A stretch of 61,233 nucleotides of DNA. It comes from Folioceros fuciformis. Its lineage: Eukaryota > Anthocerotophyta > Anthocerotopsida > Anthocerotales. The DNA lies in the NCBI GenBank assembly GCA_049999805.1, contig JBNGIO010006382.1:1-61233 (forward strand). Reading direction: 5' to 3'. This document shows positions 21,549 to 31,710 of the stretch, piece by piece; the stretch's first letter is position 1; each line of letters begins with the position of its first letter. The translations under genes were made by a program, and so were the position numbers. Below the pieces are notes generated by a model. It was not told where the DNA came from. It ran no database searches and worked only from the letters and a program-made list of their open reading frames with translations.

Positions 21549-22457
21549 ATGGTTCATATGGCAGTGGATGTATCGGACTTGATTTTCGCGGAGGAGAGCA
21601 TCACTCTCAATGGCAGAGTCACCTCCCCTTCAGACTCCTCCAAGACCCTGTTCCTCGCTGGTCATGGTATGCATAGAATTGTCCATGAAATGTATGAACT
21701 GAAAAGGTCTGCATCGTCAGTAACTCATTCAACGCATCCGGAGTGTCATCCTCGCAGGCTTTCAACTGAAGGTGAAAGACAACGTGGAAGCGAAAGTTGC
21801 CCGCTTCGCAATCTACCTGGAGCGAGAAGTCACATCCCATCGTCAAGATTGAAAGGGGAAGTCCGCTGAGGAGCTCAGTCGAGACCCTGCCTTCTTTACA
21901 GCTTTGATCAAAGGTTAGTGAACGTGATATGACTTACATGCCAGCCAAATTGCTTGAAACTGAATGTCTCCTCCATGATTTTACAACCCCCGTCGAGAAA
22001 TTCGTAAAAGTGTTCTTGCTTGTGGGTCCACTCACGGGGGCTCAATACGGAGCCCAGGTTGAGGCCGTTGTCAAAGAGCGCCTCATCAAAGATAAACAAG
22101 CTTGGTGAGGCAGAAGAGAGGGGACTGAAGGAGCTCGCTCACTTCTTCCAATCCATCAACCAGTTGGAGTCAACAGTGTTCTACACAGTGTCCTCCCCTT
22201 CGATTGTGAAGCTCACGGTGAGACAGGAGGAGCTGAGACTGATGCCACAGACCTTGCAGGTACCCAGATTGCTGCTCCTGACACAAGCTGGATGTAATGT
22301 GGTGTCACAGGTGCACGTGGATGGCACAGAGGTGGTGCACATCATCTCGGGCGAGACCACTGTGTCGGCTCTGCTGGACACAGTTTTGGGCCAGAACACC
22401 CTCAGTCCTTCCACAGTTGCTTCCCTTGTCCAGGGCATCAGTTCTTGGCTTCACTAG
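21549..22457 (+). pseudogene. chalcone isomerase-like (CHI-fold) pseudogene
   Basis: CHI-fold proteins are flavonoid isomerases (type I/II), plastid fatty-acid-binding proteins (III) or non-catalytic enhancers of flavonoid synthesis (IV). The exons recall this fold in order: KTLFLAGHG, then VKDNVEAKVARFAIYLERE, KGKSAEELSRDPAFFTALIK, PVEKFVKVFLLVGPLTGAQY, KELAHFFQSI and HVDGTEVVHIISGETTVSAL to the end. Three lesions break it. TGA at 21850-21852 stands where the family has Trp in the W-K-G-K/T-S motif. The acceptor before PVEKF reads TTTACAA instead of ...CAG (21980-21986). A frameshift near 22098-22106 separates KERLIKDKQA from LGEAEERGLKELAHFF. The final intron (22218-22310) is still canonical. 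It converges with the P-class PPR, 22 bp apart. The type within the family is uncertain. Confidence 0.82.
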
Positions 22458-22479
22458 CCAACAGACATGAATATAAGAG

Positions 22480-24510
22480 TCACATGCCCAGCCTAGAGGA
22501 TTCAGCTTCGACCCATGAATTCCAGCTTGTAGTACTCCCAACATACTTTTCGTCCTTAGAGTATGTGTTTCTGATAGAAAAGGCTGACGCTGCTGGATGC
22601 TGCCATTTAGCATCAGCCGAGAAGGCCTCAAAGACCTGCTCAAAAGTGATGCCATCAGGTGCTATCCAGGCACCACTCATCTGGTTCACCCAGTAAAGGG
22701 CACCTTGACTATTACCCACCTTGGCACATGCTGTGATGAGAGCATTGTAAGTTATCAGAGATGGTTTTAATCCAGCTTCCTGCATCTCACTGACCACTTT
22801 CAGACAATCCTCATACAGCCCTGAATTCCCGTGAACACATATCATGATGGTGTAGGCTACATCGTTCGGCTTCACTCCTACCTTCTTCATATGTGCCCAC
22901 AGTCGGACTGCGTTTTCGTACTGACCTGCTTTCTCGAAAGTGCAGAGAAGAGCACCATAGGATAGCACATCTGGTTTCTCCCCGTGTTGTATCATTTTTT
23001 GGAACAGACTCACTGCCGCAGAGGTTGCATTAGCCTTGGCACAGGCGATGAGAGCCGCATTCCATGCAAATCTCCCAGGGTCAAGTCCCTTTTCTAGCAT
23101 TCTGTCAAGTAATGTTAAAGACCACTTCCAAATTCTCCTCCTTCTGGCCGCATTCAGAAGGATGCGGAAGTGTGAGACCACTATTTCCCGTGTAGTTCTA
23201 TCTGGTTCAGGTCCCTGCTCAACCATTTGTTCAAAAACCTGTAGGGCTGCCCACCACTTCTTCCCCTTGCCTAAAGCCTTGATCACATGATTGCACAGGG
23301 AAATAGTGAGCGGATAACCTTTGGTACGGAGGACCAGGTACAAACGCTTCACCAGAACATGATCCAACTCCCTAGTGCCGCATCTCCACAAGAGATTGAC
23401 ACAGGTTGCCGTGTCTAGCTCTACAGATGCAGCTTCCATGCCTGCAAACAGCTTGCCGATTTCTGAAGCCTCGATTCCTTCTGCGAGCCATATCCAAATT
23501 CTTTCTGAACACAAATCCTTCATGAAAATCTCCAACTGCTGCCATTGTCTCTCCATCCTTAGTCCAACAGTCCTGCTGTCTACTTGCCCACTCTGCAATG
23601 CGTGATATGATTCAGGATGGGTCAGCTGGCTCTGCATTTGCTCATTCCTCAGATCCACGAACATTTCAAGGGCGGTGACAGCATCCCCAACTTTTGCTAG
23701 AATTCGGAACAGCATTCTGTAGGTTACGAAGGTAGGTTTTATTCCTGCCAGCTTCAAAGCTATGAACACATTGAGCGCTTCATGAAGGTTGCCCTGCTCC
23801 TCCTGCATCTTGATTACAGTATTGAAGGTAACCACATCCGGAACAACTTTCCTCTTCTCAATCTCTGAAATAACCTGGTCCATGACGTTATATCTCCGAT
23901 TCGCCTTCAAGGCCCCCAACAAGCTGTTATAGATGTACACGTTGGGTCGATCCTCCTCATTCGCGACAGGTCTGGCAATCATCCAATTCACGATCGCATG
24001 TGCTGCACAAGGATGCCCTTCCACACCCAATTTCTGAATCACGGAGGACAGTACCGGAAGAGATACCTCCAAATCCCCCAAAATGGCACCAACGTGCGAG
24101 GCATCAGTAGCTCCTCTCAACGCCCATGTGATGGCTCGTTCCAACGGCGTCGTGGCTCGACTGTTTTCGCACTTACGCTCTGTTTCAGAAGCGATGCGGC
24201 CCAGAAGAGCTTCGTGGTCTTTCCTCTTCATCCGTGCCGTCTCCTATTGCACCCATCTAAGACAATCAGCACAAAGCACATCCAAAGCAAGGAGGTTACA
24301 ACATTGCCAACAACATTGATGAAAGGTTACCTCCTGGGCAACACTTCTGGATGCAAACGTGCGCTGCATACTGTATCTCCCGGAGCACCATTGCCTTCTA
24401 TCTAGATTTCCAGCCTCGTGTCTAGCACTCCTAGGCCTCCGTGACATTTCCCACGGATAGCTGGCAGGCATTGCAGCAACGAACTCAGAGGCGGCAAAGA
24501 AACACGCCAT
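22480..24510 (-). CDS. P-class PPR protein, 647 residues
   Basis: P-class PPR proteins stabilise, splice or help translate organelle RNAs. Two exons: 24510-24331 (60 codons from ATG 24510, phase 0) and 24243-22480, with an 87-bp GT-AG intron. The first exon encodes an Arg/Ser/Ala-rich N-terminus suited to organelle import (MQRTFASRSVAQE at its end). About a dozen 35-residue P motifs follow, for example VVTFNTVIKMQEEQGNLHEA, FVTYRMLFRILAKVGDAVTA, VLSYGALLCTFEKAGQYENA and LITYNALITACAKVGNSQGA. No E, DYW, SMR or LAGLIDADG domain is seen. The target RNA is unknown. The single-exon reading starting at MKRKDHEAL (24231) would also be open but would lack a targeting peptide. Confidence 0.9.
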
Positions 24511-25636
24511 GGTGGATTCCTTGGCAGCACCCGAACTCCGAATTCAAGCTCCCTGCCTGGTCTCATATCAGCCCAGCATTTGCCGGTGGCCAGGACATGG
24601 TGGCTGGATAACTTGCTTCCCCGGAAGTCTCGTGCGCCTGGCTTGCAGCTGATCCTAGGTCTATCATCCAGGACCTCGATTGCTGGCCAGCAACTACAGG
24701 GCCACCATGCTCTTGGCATATTACCCCGTCCCGAACCACGAACCCACATTGTTATGCCTTTGCACTCCCTCGGCATCTACAAATACTTTCCGCCCGAGGA
24801 TTACTCTCGCAGGCAGATCAACTGTGTTAGGAATCCGCGGCTGACGGTGCGCAGTCCCTGCCGTGCATCCTGACTCAGCACCCATTGTAAGGACTATGTG
24901 AAAGGCACGGAGGGAGACGAAGTGTACCACGGGAAAATCCTCATCCATTCCCCGTCAGTCAGAAACGCTGCCTTCCTCTCCTATTTTCTTGGCATGATCC
25001 CCAAATGGGAGGAGCGCAGAAATCGATTGGACACCTTCAAAATCGGCACACTTTGCGCCTATCTGGATGACGTCGATCATCGCTGATTTGGCCAGATGGA
25101 AGCCACCTGTATATTCAATGTTTTCTTTTCACTGGCATACATGTACATACTTACCGTATTTGGCCGCACGAGGATCAAGAGCGGCAGGATCAAATTCCTG
25201 TGGGTTCCTCAAGCATCCCGTGAAGAACATAACTACCACGACTAAAAAAAGGGAACAATTGTAGCCTTGTCGTTCTCACCACCGACTGCATGTCCGAGGC
25301 GTCAAATCACGCCTCGTACATGAAAGAGTGAAAGAGAGCTTAGGGTAAATTGAGACTCCCAGCACATAGACTGGCAAACAACTCATTAAGAGCATCTGTT
25401 TGTAGCTTCCAGGAGAAAAACCTTGCCTTTCTATACACACTGCGTCTCTCTACAGCGGTAAAATCCATGCGTCAAAAAATCGTGAGGGATGATCATGTTT
25501 TGCAGAGGAGTCTTTGGGAAAGCAAAGACGAGCAAAACCCAAGCCACACTGTACAGATGACTATCACTCAAGACTACGTAGGCCTCACGACCATATACAA
25601 GAAGCACGTAGAGACTCCACATCATTGCTGGCACGC
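24511..25636. other. intergenic region between P-class PPR start and Yippee-like stop
   Basis: No gene recognised. Expected contents are the PPR promoter on the left and the 3' UTR of the Yippee-like gene on the right. Several medium-length frames occur without domains. Confidence 0.5.
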
Positions 25637-26592
25637 TCACCAATTCACTTTGGTCATCTTCGCCTTCTCGATAATGTACTTGCCCTCCTTATACTTCTCT
25701 TGTTCCTCGAATGCTGTTTCCTGATACCAAAGAGGTTAGCTGTGTCACAAGGGAGATTCAAAAACCTGTGCTAGTGGGTGCACGCCGCACGCGCATCTGG
25801 AAAGCTCCGAAGGACATTCCGGCGAGGTAAACTTACATATTTCCAGCCAAGGATCTGCTGGCAGCAATTGCAGTAGATGTCCGCAACCGTGTGAAGCCCC
25901 GTTATGAGAAGGCGATCTTCCTTGGGCCCAAGACAGACATTCACCCTGCAAAACAGCACGAGACAACACGCATGTCTCATGTTCCGAACCTCGATTGTAC
26001 CAGCAGCTCGCAGAGAAACACCATAAGCTGCTTCAGGTTTATTAAATCATCGCTGTCCGCTGACAGTCAGCCAATACGGGGAATTCCCAACAGCCATCAC
26101 TAACACCTACAACTAGTGAGGAAAAGGAAAGATGTGCTAGCTGCAAGGGCCCCAATCCAACACAAACGCAGGTCTTAGAAAGCATCAACCCGGCGTCCCA
26201 TTCCTTCACTGCCTTCCAGTGATTTCAGCATAGGAAACTCCGTACAGCTCTCGCAATTCCACCACAACAAACAGACAGATACAAGGCTGGTCGAATCAGG
26301 TCAGAGCTTCCCTATGTGGCAGAGAAGTGGAGGGAAGAGCCATGAGACGCTAGAATCGGATGCAGGCTCCTCGTGACCAGCAGAGTGGACGGAAAGAGAA
26401 TATTGCGAGCAGCAAAGAGCATGAACGAGGGTAGGGCCAAGGTCCTCACACGTTGTTGAAGAGGTAGGCCCGGCCAAAGCGGCCGTGGAAGGATTTGGAA
26501 TAGATCTGGTCATGCGCAGCAGAGTGCGCACGGCACTTGTTGCAGCTGTAGATGCGACTGCCGGTAAGATATTCCTTGAAGATCTGCCCCAT
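25637..26592 (-). CDS. Yippee-like zinc-binding protein
   Basis: Yippee proteins are small, highly conserved eukaryotic zinc-binding proteins; some act near substrate receptors or in stress and growth control. Three exons: 26592-26450, 25945-25837 and 25720-25637, giving 111 residues, near the family norm. The splice AAC-GT/GTGAGG...CAG/GGTG reconstructs the conserved FNNVVNV. Zinc ligands are visible as YSCNKCRAH and, in the second half, [13 protein letters not shown], with the family motifs [15 protein letters not shown] and [14 protein letters not shown] between. It ends [19 protein letters not shown]. The first intron, ~500 bp, is long for this window. Confidence 0.95.
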
Positions 26593-27631
26593 GGTCCCTC
26601 GTTGCTGCGACGCCCGCAACCTCACTGTCAAGCCTCGCCCGCCTGCTGGCTAACACAATTTACTTCCTCCACCATCTATCCTACACCACGGGATGCGAGG
26701 GGACCGTTAGTGCGCACAAAAACAGCCCAAGGAGAATGCAAACGAAGCGGCCAGTGGATGTGCTCTCGACATAGCGATAGGACTTATACTTTGCCAGTTT
26801 TCTCCAATGCACACTCGAACCGTGCAACCACTTGGCGAGTAACTTTGTGAACTAAGCGGGGGGGCCAAGTCTGCAGTACATACACTATGTTTTTCAAGAT
26901 CCTAAACCCTAAACATCCGTTGGGAATGGAGAGGGAAGCCGTCCGTCCACGTTCCCTCTTTAGCGTTTCTTCATTTTTACTTATCAGCAATTCGTCCTGG
27001 CTTCGGCTGTTTTGCACTCTTTCTGGCGACACGAGTTTCACAGTTTCAGCAGCTTTTACAAATTTTTGTAGATCCAATGCTTCAAGCCTCGCTCCCGTTG
27101 AAGGGGAACTGGTTTCATCGCTCCAGATCAGACCCCTGCACACTTGAGCGATGCAATGACTTCCTTGTGCCAGCAAATCCTTCATCGCGTGGTGAGCTGT
27201 CGAGCGCTACTTCACGGGGATTCGGCGTTAGGGCATGGGGTCCCGACCACATTCCCAAACATTCCGTCCAACCGATTGAGTTCTCTGCTTCTCCTGCAAG
27301 AGCATCGTCTACTCTGTCCCAAGGAATGTAAACAGTTTGGAAGGTGGAGTCACCTGCCCCGCGCCATAATGCCTTGAAGGCTTCCACTCTAAATTCTGCT
27401 CGCCGGAGTGCTCATCACTTGGGACCCACTCTGCACTAATCATTTCCTTCTCCATATCATACTTTTTACATGTGGCATCCGCCAGCGAATGATGTTGCTG
27501 AAGGAAATCTTCCCCCTTTGGTACAGAAGACAAGCCGGTGAAAAGACTACTATCTTCATCCAGTGACTGCACCAGGGATCTCTGAAATGTGCATCGGCAT
27601 CAAATTGTTGAAGACCTATGCAAAAAGTTCG
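26593..27631. other. intergenic region between Yippee-like start and apyrase stop
   Basis: It contains a decayed duplicate of the apyrase last exon (listed separately) and otherwise no recognisable gene. The Yippee promoter lies at the left end. Confidence 0.5.
27442..27545 (-). pseudogene. decayed tandem duplicate of the apyrase last exon
   Basis: This stretch matches two blocks of the functional last exon. CATATCATACTTTTTACATG and TCCGCCAGCGAATGAT correspond to 27674-27721. GTTGCTGAAGGAAATCTTCC and the following TTGGTACA correspond to 27810-27840. About 100 bp between the blocks, which encode the C-terminal membrane span in the real gene, are missing. A frame is open through it but has no start or partner exon. 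Confidence 0.7.
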
Positions 27632-29974
27632 TCATCTATGTAGTCGTGCAGGAGTTGTGATATACCGCCCCTTTTCCATATCGTAGATAGTTTTTACGTG
27701 TGGCCTCCGCCAGCAAATGATAAACCACAAGACGAGCCCAAGTATGCAAGCGGAGCTTATCAGCAGGAGAATCATCACAGCGTCGGCTCTCAACAGCCCA
27801 ACCGCAGGTTGCTGAAGACTATCTTCTCCCATTAGTACAATGAATGCGCCGAGTGCCCAGTTGAGATCAATATTACCAACCTGATTTGTAAACTTCATTC
27901 TGATGACAGGCAACAGCATGGATTAGAGCTAACGGGCTGAAGCCAGTGAACCGAAGGAATACTGCTTAACCATGCCTAAGGACTAGGAGAAGCGAACCTT
28001 TCATCTCGCATCCCAATATCAAGGCTATCGTTGAACAGTGCGACAATGTACGATGTGGAGAAACAGTACTTCAGCAGATCGTCTTTTAGGATATGGCTGT
28101 GCTGCTGCTGTAATGTACTCCAGTCGCTCTCACAGTAGTGAACTCCCGCAGCCTCAATTTCCCACAGAGATGCATTGGATGGTAACCCGGAAAACTGGAG
28201 TCATCAGGCGGACAAGAGTACAATTAGTCCCAGAAGCTTCCCTCAGTCAACCCAAAAAAACCAACACCCCGTGCAGCTCTACCTACAGAGAGCAGGAACA
28301 CAAAGGACAACTGCCAACAGTGACAGACCTGAGACGTGTACAGGAATTTTTCAGTTCCGAAAACCTGTCGACGAAGCTCAGGAACAAAATGGGATCCAAC
28401 AGCACATTGCCTGTGTTGGCAGCTATCTGGCAAATAGGAACTGCGTCAGAAGCACTTCCTCGTCCACCAGTTAGTAAGGAAGTTGAGAGACCAATGGACC
28501 CGTCACAAACCTTTGCCTTGCTCTAAGAGATGAAGAGCTGTCTTACGGCACTTGGCAAAATCTCCGGACGAAAGGATGGTTGGAAGTGTGGGCGCAGTTG
28601 AAGCGTCCTCTGCCACAGCCTCTGCAGTTCTATGGTAACCCTTGGGCGTGCATGTGTCGACTACAGTCCCATTTTCTGCAGCAGGAGGAGCTGCACGAGT
28701 TCCACCAATAGACATCACCAACCGCGTCGCCAAGTTCATTCAGACATCTGTGAACTTGAAAGGCATAAGGACTAATGAACAACTGTAGATCTGATTGTTT
28801 GAACTGTAAGCCTTCACGTACATGCTCTAACAGCAGCAGAGTAGAGTAGATAAGAAAGTTCCTTCCAGGCTGCTTCCTACAGAAATAACGAGCAGAAAAC
28901 TTAATACAACACGTCCCCTCAAAGTGGCAGCAGTCAGCCATCTGTAACGGGAGAAACATCCTCACCTGTCCCAACTGAAGGAAACTATGTACATACAGTG
29001 AGTACGTCACACCGCCCAGCACAACCTTCTCCACGTGCTCCTCAGGAGATGGTGAAACTGGGACAAAAGTCATCTGCAAAGAGAGAACTTTATTCTCAAC
29101 CCAGCCCAGAGTGAAACTACGCCCGTGCACATTCCATGGCGGAGTGGTTACCTGAGCTGCTGCCCCCCCAATTTCAACAATCCCAACAGTGTCACGAGGA
29201 TCATTTCCAAGCGCGCCCAGTGCATAGTTGGCGGCGACCCAGACAAATTTCCCTTCATCCGTTACTGAGTAAAGAAAAAAAGCAAGCGTCAGATCTTCTC
29301 AGATTTGCAAGAGCTAAGTTACCTATCAAAATCCCAGTATCTCTTTCTGGAGACCCAAACCAGTGCAGATTTAGAGATGAAAGCAAGTTACCTGATATGA
29401 TGGATGCCCATTCATCTTCGAAGCGGAATCCGGAGCCTCTCAGGACTGCCCTGCACGAATCCAGAATCCTGTCTCTGATAGGCTCCTCCACCGACCGAAG
29501 CCCGGCTGTGGCCATCAAGTACACCTTGGTCGATTGCCACTCCTCGACTGGGACTTTGTTGTGAGAGAAGACCACGAGTTCCACCAACGATGGGCCAGCA
29601 TCCTCTGGATTACCGACAAACGAGGCCAATCCAGGAGTAACTTTCTTGGACACAGACCCCTCCCAATCAATTATAGGGAGCTTGCCATCGTACACGTACT
29701 TGAATACATACAGCCTGGACCCGCTGTTACACGCATCAATAATCGTCCAATACCTGGGATTGCTCGCCTTCTGAACTGCGGAGGAGAAGGGCCTTCTTGT
29801 CAGGTGCAATGCGTAGACTGCGACAGAACAAAATGCAAGGACTCCAACCACAGTCCAAACATTCAGTCGGCAAGCTCCGCGCAAACTGGTACTCGCAGGA
29901 TTCCCCAACGAGTGCACGCGATGAGGCACCTGCTTGTGAGGACCTGGGAATGTAGAACCGCCTCTGCACAGCAT
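27632..29974 (-). CDS. apyrase (GDA1/CD39 nucleoside phosphatase family), apyrase-7-like with two membrane spans
   Basis: Apyrases hydrolyse nucleoside tri- and diphosphates, usually in the Golgi lumen or outside the cell. The N-terminal exon has a membrane span (NVWTVVGVLAFCSVAVYALHL) followed by the apyrase-conserved regions. ACR1 is DACNSGSRLYVF, ACR2 MATAGLRSVEEPIRDRIL and ACR3 KFVWVAANYALGALGND. ACR4 is degenerate (VEIGGAAAQ). ACR5 is NQVGNIDLNWALGAFI near the C-terminus, followed by a second span (MILLLISSACILGLVLWFII) and a short tail. Other exons encode LGGVTYSLYVHSFLQLGQ, PKGYHRTAEAV and FVPELRRQVFGTEKFLYTSQ. The start is set at ATG 29974; an upstream exon cannot be excluded because the frame extends to ~30031. 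The exon model in the middle is incomplete. ACR1 differs from the usual DAGSSGTR, so activity may be altered. Confidence 0.85.
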
Positions 29975-31076
29975 CTCGTTCCACGGGCGGTGGACCCTTC
30001 TGCGATGGCCAGTACCAGAGTCAACCTGCAAATGTCGCTAACAGACCGACCCATCTAGCTGCCCACCACCAGCGTTTTCATACATCCTCGTTCCCCTCCC
30101 TGCCCTTTTACTGTGCGTCCATTTTTTCCTCCCAACGTCGAGCTTCACAGCATGCAAGAGGGTCAAATCCTGGGACTTCAGCGATGCCGAGTTCCTTCCG
30201 ACTGCCATGAAAGGTATCGACCAATCAGGGTTTGCCACACACGTCCGCTTGCGCAAGCGTCTTCGTCATTTGATCTCCTAATTGGGATGACTCGACAGCC
30301 GCTGTGGAAGGTGTTGCCTTGAACAGGATGTAAATAAATGACTTCCCCATCTGTCCCCGCAAGTTCAGGATCTATCGCTGTGAACAAACCAGTGAGAGTG
30401 TCCAGGTCGCGCTGGAAGCTATGGCCCACAATCCTCGGACAATGAGCCTGGACAGGTCGCGCAAGTGTGGATCAAACCCCGTCTAGGGCAACAACATGTC
30501 TCATCCACATCAGCTAAGCTACAATATTCGCGGCATGACACATTGTCCTTGCCCTAATGTACACATTCGCAGCGTTGTGTGTTGCCATCCGCTAGTCAAA
30601 GTGTCTTTGTTCACCTCAGATATGTTCCCAAACGCATACAGTTACATCGTCCGCTGCTAATCTTTTCAGATGAAAGTTATTAGAGTGGACGAAAGCAATT
30701 TGATTCGTTGAAAGCACGCAACTGATGGATGCAGGGAGTGTGTTTTGTCACAAAGCTCCTCTCCTGCACAGTTGCACCATTTGCAGCCAACATGGCTAAG
30801 CAAAATCGTGTTCTGCAGGAAGGAGAGGGGAAACAGAGCAAGGAAAAATCACATTGCTGCCAACTCTGTGGCAGATACGCTAGGAATTCGTCCCCGACTG
30901 TCCACCATGTCGGTGCATCATGTTCTCTTCCTGTTCAAACGGCACACTATAAGAACGAGTCGTGACCAAGGCAGACTCATAAAGCACAACGAGTTGCGAG
31001 AAACATATCCAGGACAAGACAAGGCAATCTCGCGAAGGGAGAAGGGAGGCAAATCTCACAGCGAGGGGAGGTCTGA
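29975..31076. other. intergenic region between apyrase start and NDUFB3 stop
   Basis: No gene recognised. A minus-strand frame at 30178-30429 (83 residues, starting MGHSFQRDLDTLTG) has an ATG but no known domain; I do not call it. It includes the apyrase promoter. Confidence 0.45.
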
Positions 31077-31283
31077 TCAGTGCTCCGGGTCGTGGCCGCC
31101 TTTGCCGAGCTTGGAGGCCATGCCATCCACAAAGAGGTACGCCCCGAAGGCCATCACAGCGATCCCTAGTCCTGGAGTGGAGCGTTTCAGGTTGTTGGTG
31201 AGCATGGGATGCTTACGATACTCGTTCACGGCCTTGAAGAATTCAGCGGTGCGTTTGCCAGCTTCCGGATCAGCCATGGTCAT
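31077..31283 (-). CDS. mitochondrial complex I subunit NDUFB3/B12-like
   Basis: A small single-span accessory subunit of the membrane arm of NADH dehydrogenase. The 68-residue frame begins at ATG 31283 (MTMADPEAGKR); a second ATG two codons later is possible. Family features: the short amphipathic N-terminus, the hallmark EYRKHPMLTNN, the Gly-rich hydrophobic span LGIAVMAFGAYLFVDG and a charged, His-containing tail. Plant homologues are about 70 residues. No intron is needed. Confidence 0.85.
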   Translation of the reverse strand: MTMADPEAGKRTAEFFKAVNEYRKHPMLTNNLKRSTPGLGIAVMAFGAYLFVDGMASKLGKGGHDPEH

Positions 31284-31710
31284 CTTTCCCAGCACGCTCG
31301 GCTCAGCTTTTTCACTGAACTCCAAGCGTTACAAGCAAGGGACAAGCTGTCAGCGCCGAGATGTCATCAACTAAGCTTTAACGAGAGGGTCCCGACGCTA
31401 TGCCATGTCATGCAATGACGACCTAAAACAACTACCAGTCACGTCCACTATTACGAGCCAATCGTGCAAGCATCGAATATCAGACCCGACTTGTGACTTT
31501 CACTACAGTGATGACTGATGAGACCAGACTAACAATTGCTTCATCGCAAAATTCATGAAATGCGGTCTGGTAGGAGGGAACCGAGACAAGCCACGAAGAG
31601 GGAGCAGGTCGACATGCCTGTGCGGTGTGTCAGACCTCCTCACAAAGACTCAAACGGCGATGCAGCCCACTAAAAAGTACGTTCTATCTGATCTGGCAGC
31701 TAGCAATTTT
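31284..31710. other. intergenic region between NDUFB3 start and SAL1 stop
   Basis: No gene recognised. It holds the NDUFB3 5' region and the SAL1 3' UTR. Confidence 0.5.

Noticed and set aside
21916-21951. A ~35-bp alternative intron in the CHI-like relic that would avoid the lost acceptor
   Set aside because: Too short for a normal plant intron and it adds about 14 residues not found in the family; a mutated CAG at 21984-21986 explains the data better.
30178-30429. 83-codon minus-strand frame with ATG upstream of the apyrase gene
   Set aside because: No domain, no splice partner and no conserved context that I can see.
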